A DNA stretch of 64,000 nucleotides from positions 23,555,281-23,619,280 of the forward strand of contig NC_081143.1 in assembly GCF_958295425.1 (NCBI RefSeq), written 5' to 3'. This DNA is from Solea solea (lineage: Eukaryota > Chordata > Actinopteri > Pleuronectiformes > Soleidae). The notes under the pieces are model-generated. The model ran no database searches. It was given only the letters and a program-made list of their open reading frames with translations, and was not told the DNA's origin. Positions within the stretch are counted from its first letter, which is position 1; the number at the start of each line of letters is the position of its first letter. The translations under genes and the position numbers were made by a program. Below, piece by piece: positions 63,570 to 64,000 of this stretch.

Positions 63570-64000
63570 GCACATAGACTAAATACTCTAACCTTAAACA
63601 TTACAACTAAATGGCTGACCCTGACCCTAAAACCAGATTGCAATCCTCCAAAATGTCCCCACAAGGTCAAAAGGTCCTCACAAACATAGGTTTGCCTGAC
63701 AATTGGTCCAGACAGCCGACTAAAGACCCTAAAATCAAGTCTCAACTGTAAAAAAAAAAAAAACCTTTTAAGTGAGGACCAGCCAAAATGTCCTCACTCC
63801 CTCAGGTTTATCCGTCCATCTTCTACCACTTTATCCTCCACATGAGGGTCACGGGGGAGGTGCCAATCTCACCTGACATAGGGCGATAGGCTGGGTACAG
63901 CCAGTCCTAAGGTTTATATGTTGTTTATATGGTCCCCACAAAGAGACACATACAAGAACACACACACACACACCCAGACTGTCATTGACCTCCATTCATT
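63570..64000. repeat. CTAACC / GGTCCCC repeat copy 3, with a fish repeat fragment
   Basis: AATACTCTAACCTTAAACAT, CTGACCCTGACCCTAA, AATGTCCCCACAAGG and GTCCCCACAAAGAGACAC blocks belong to the family seen at 34200 and 55830. The stretch is interrupted at 63811-63900 by the TTTATCCTCCACATGAGGGT fragment also found at 8374. The window ends inside it. Confidence 0.55.

Overview
This is nuclear DNA of a ray-finned fish, most likely a teleost of percomorph type. The genes are split by GT-AG introns, there is heavy microsatellite content, and several repeat families typical of teleost genomes recur. The species cannot be named from the sequence. Five protein-coding genes are supported, all recognised by reading conserved domains and joining exons by splice phase; no database search was run.

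Layout. (1) 455-9469, plus strand: the 3' 14 coding exons of MICALL1 (end of the CH domain, LIM domain, proline-rich region with three NPF motifs, C-terminal bMERB domain); the first exon(s) lie left of the window. (2) 11384-14308, minus strand, convergent with MICALL1: a complete six-coding-exon homolog of human C22orf23 (EVG1, UPF0193), 219 residues, with a noncoding first exon near 14820 and an RFX-type X-box at 14907. MICALL1 and C22orf23 are also neighbours on human chromosome 22, so this is conserved synteny. (3) 17522-19411, plus: a complete three-exon group-2 Kruppel-like factor (KLF1/2/4/17 type). A cluster of three ACAGATAA-type GATA sites lies about 1.5 kb upstream. (4) 30251-31513 and 50523-52382, plus: two NFIL3/E4BP4-family bZIP repressor genes in the same orientation, each with an uninterrupted coding exon and a probable upstream noncoding exon. 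They look like locally linked paralogs.

Between the two NFIL3-like genes lies the most striking structure, an ~8.2 kb satellite of a 38-bp monomer (about 35073-43315). It changes orientation once near 35575, has higher-order repeats, and holds two copies, 1,834 bp apart, of an embedded tRNA-like sequence with A and B boxes. Its long minus-strand ORFs are by-products of the repeat.

The rest is intron and intergenic DNA rich in mobile-element remnants: a 445-bp hAT-type MITE with an exact 8-bp target duplication (22076-22520), a 409-bp TIR element in the probable KLF 3' region (20454-20862), a ~600-bp element with ~75-bp inverted arms (33232-33828), a ~1-kb TIR element (57718-58721), several copies of a teleost TTAAAGG-type repeat, a CTAACC/GGTCCCC repeat in three places, and a degraded LINE reverse-transcriptase C-terminus (62799-62938). 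The last 10 kb contains no gene I can support.

Together the window is a gene-sparse teleost segment. An endocytic-recycling adaptor (MICALL1) sits next to a probable cilia-linked gene (C22orf23), followed by three transcription-factor genes: a KLF of the blood/vascular/pluripotency group and two NFIL3-like clock and immune-type repressors. I saw no wholly new protein system. The best candidates for new description are the satellite with its tRNA-like inserts, the stop-free three-divisible introns of the C22orf23 homolog, the duplicated MICALL1 3'-UTR segment, and the regulatory motifs near the KLF and NFIL3-like genes.
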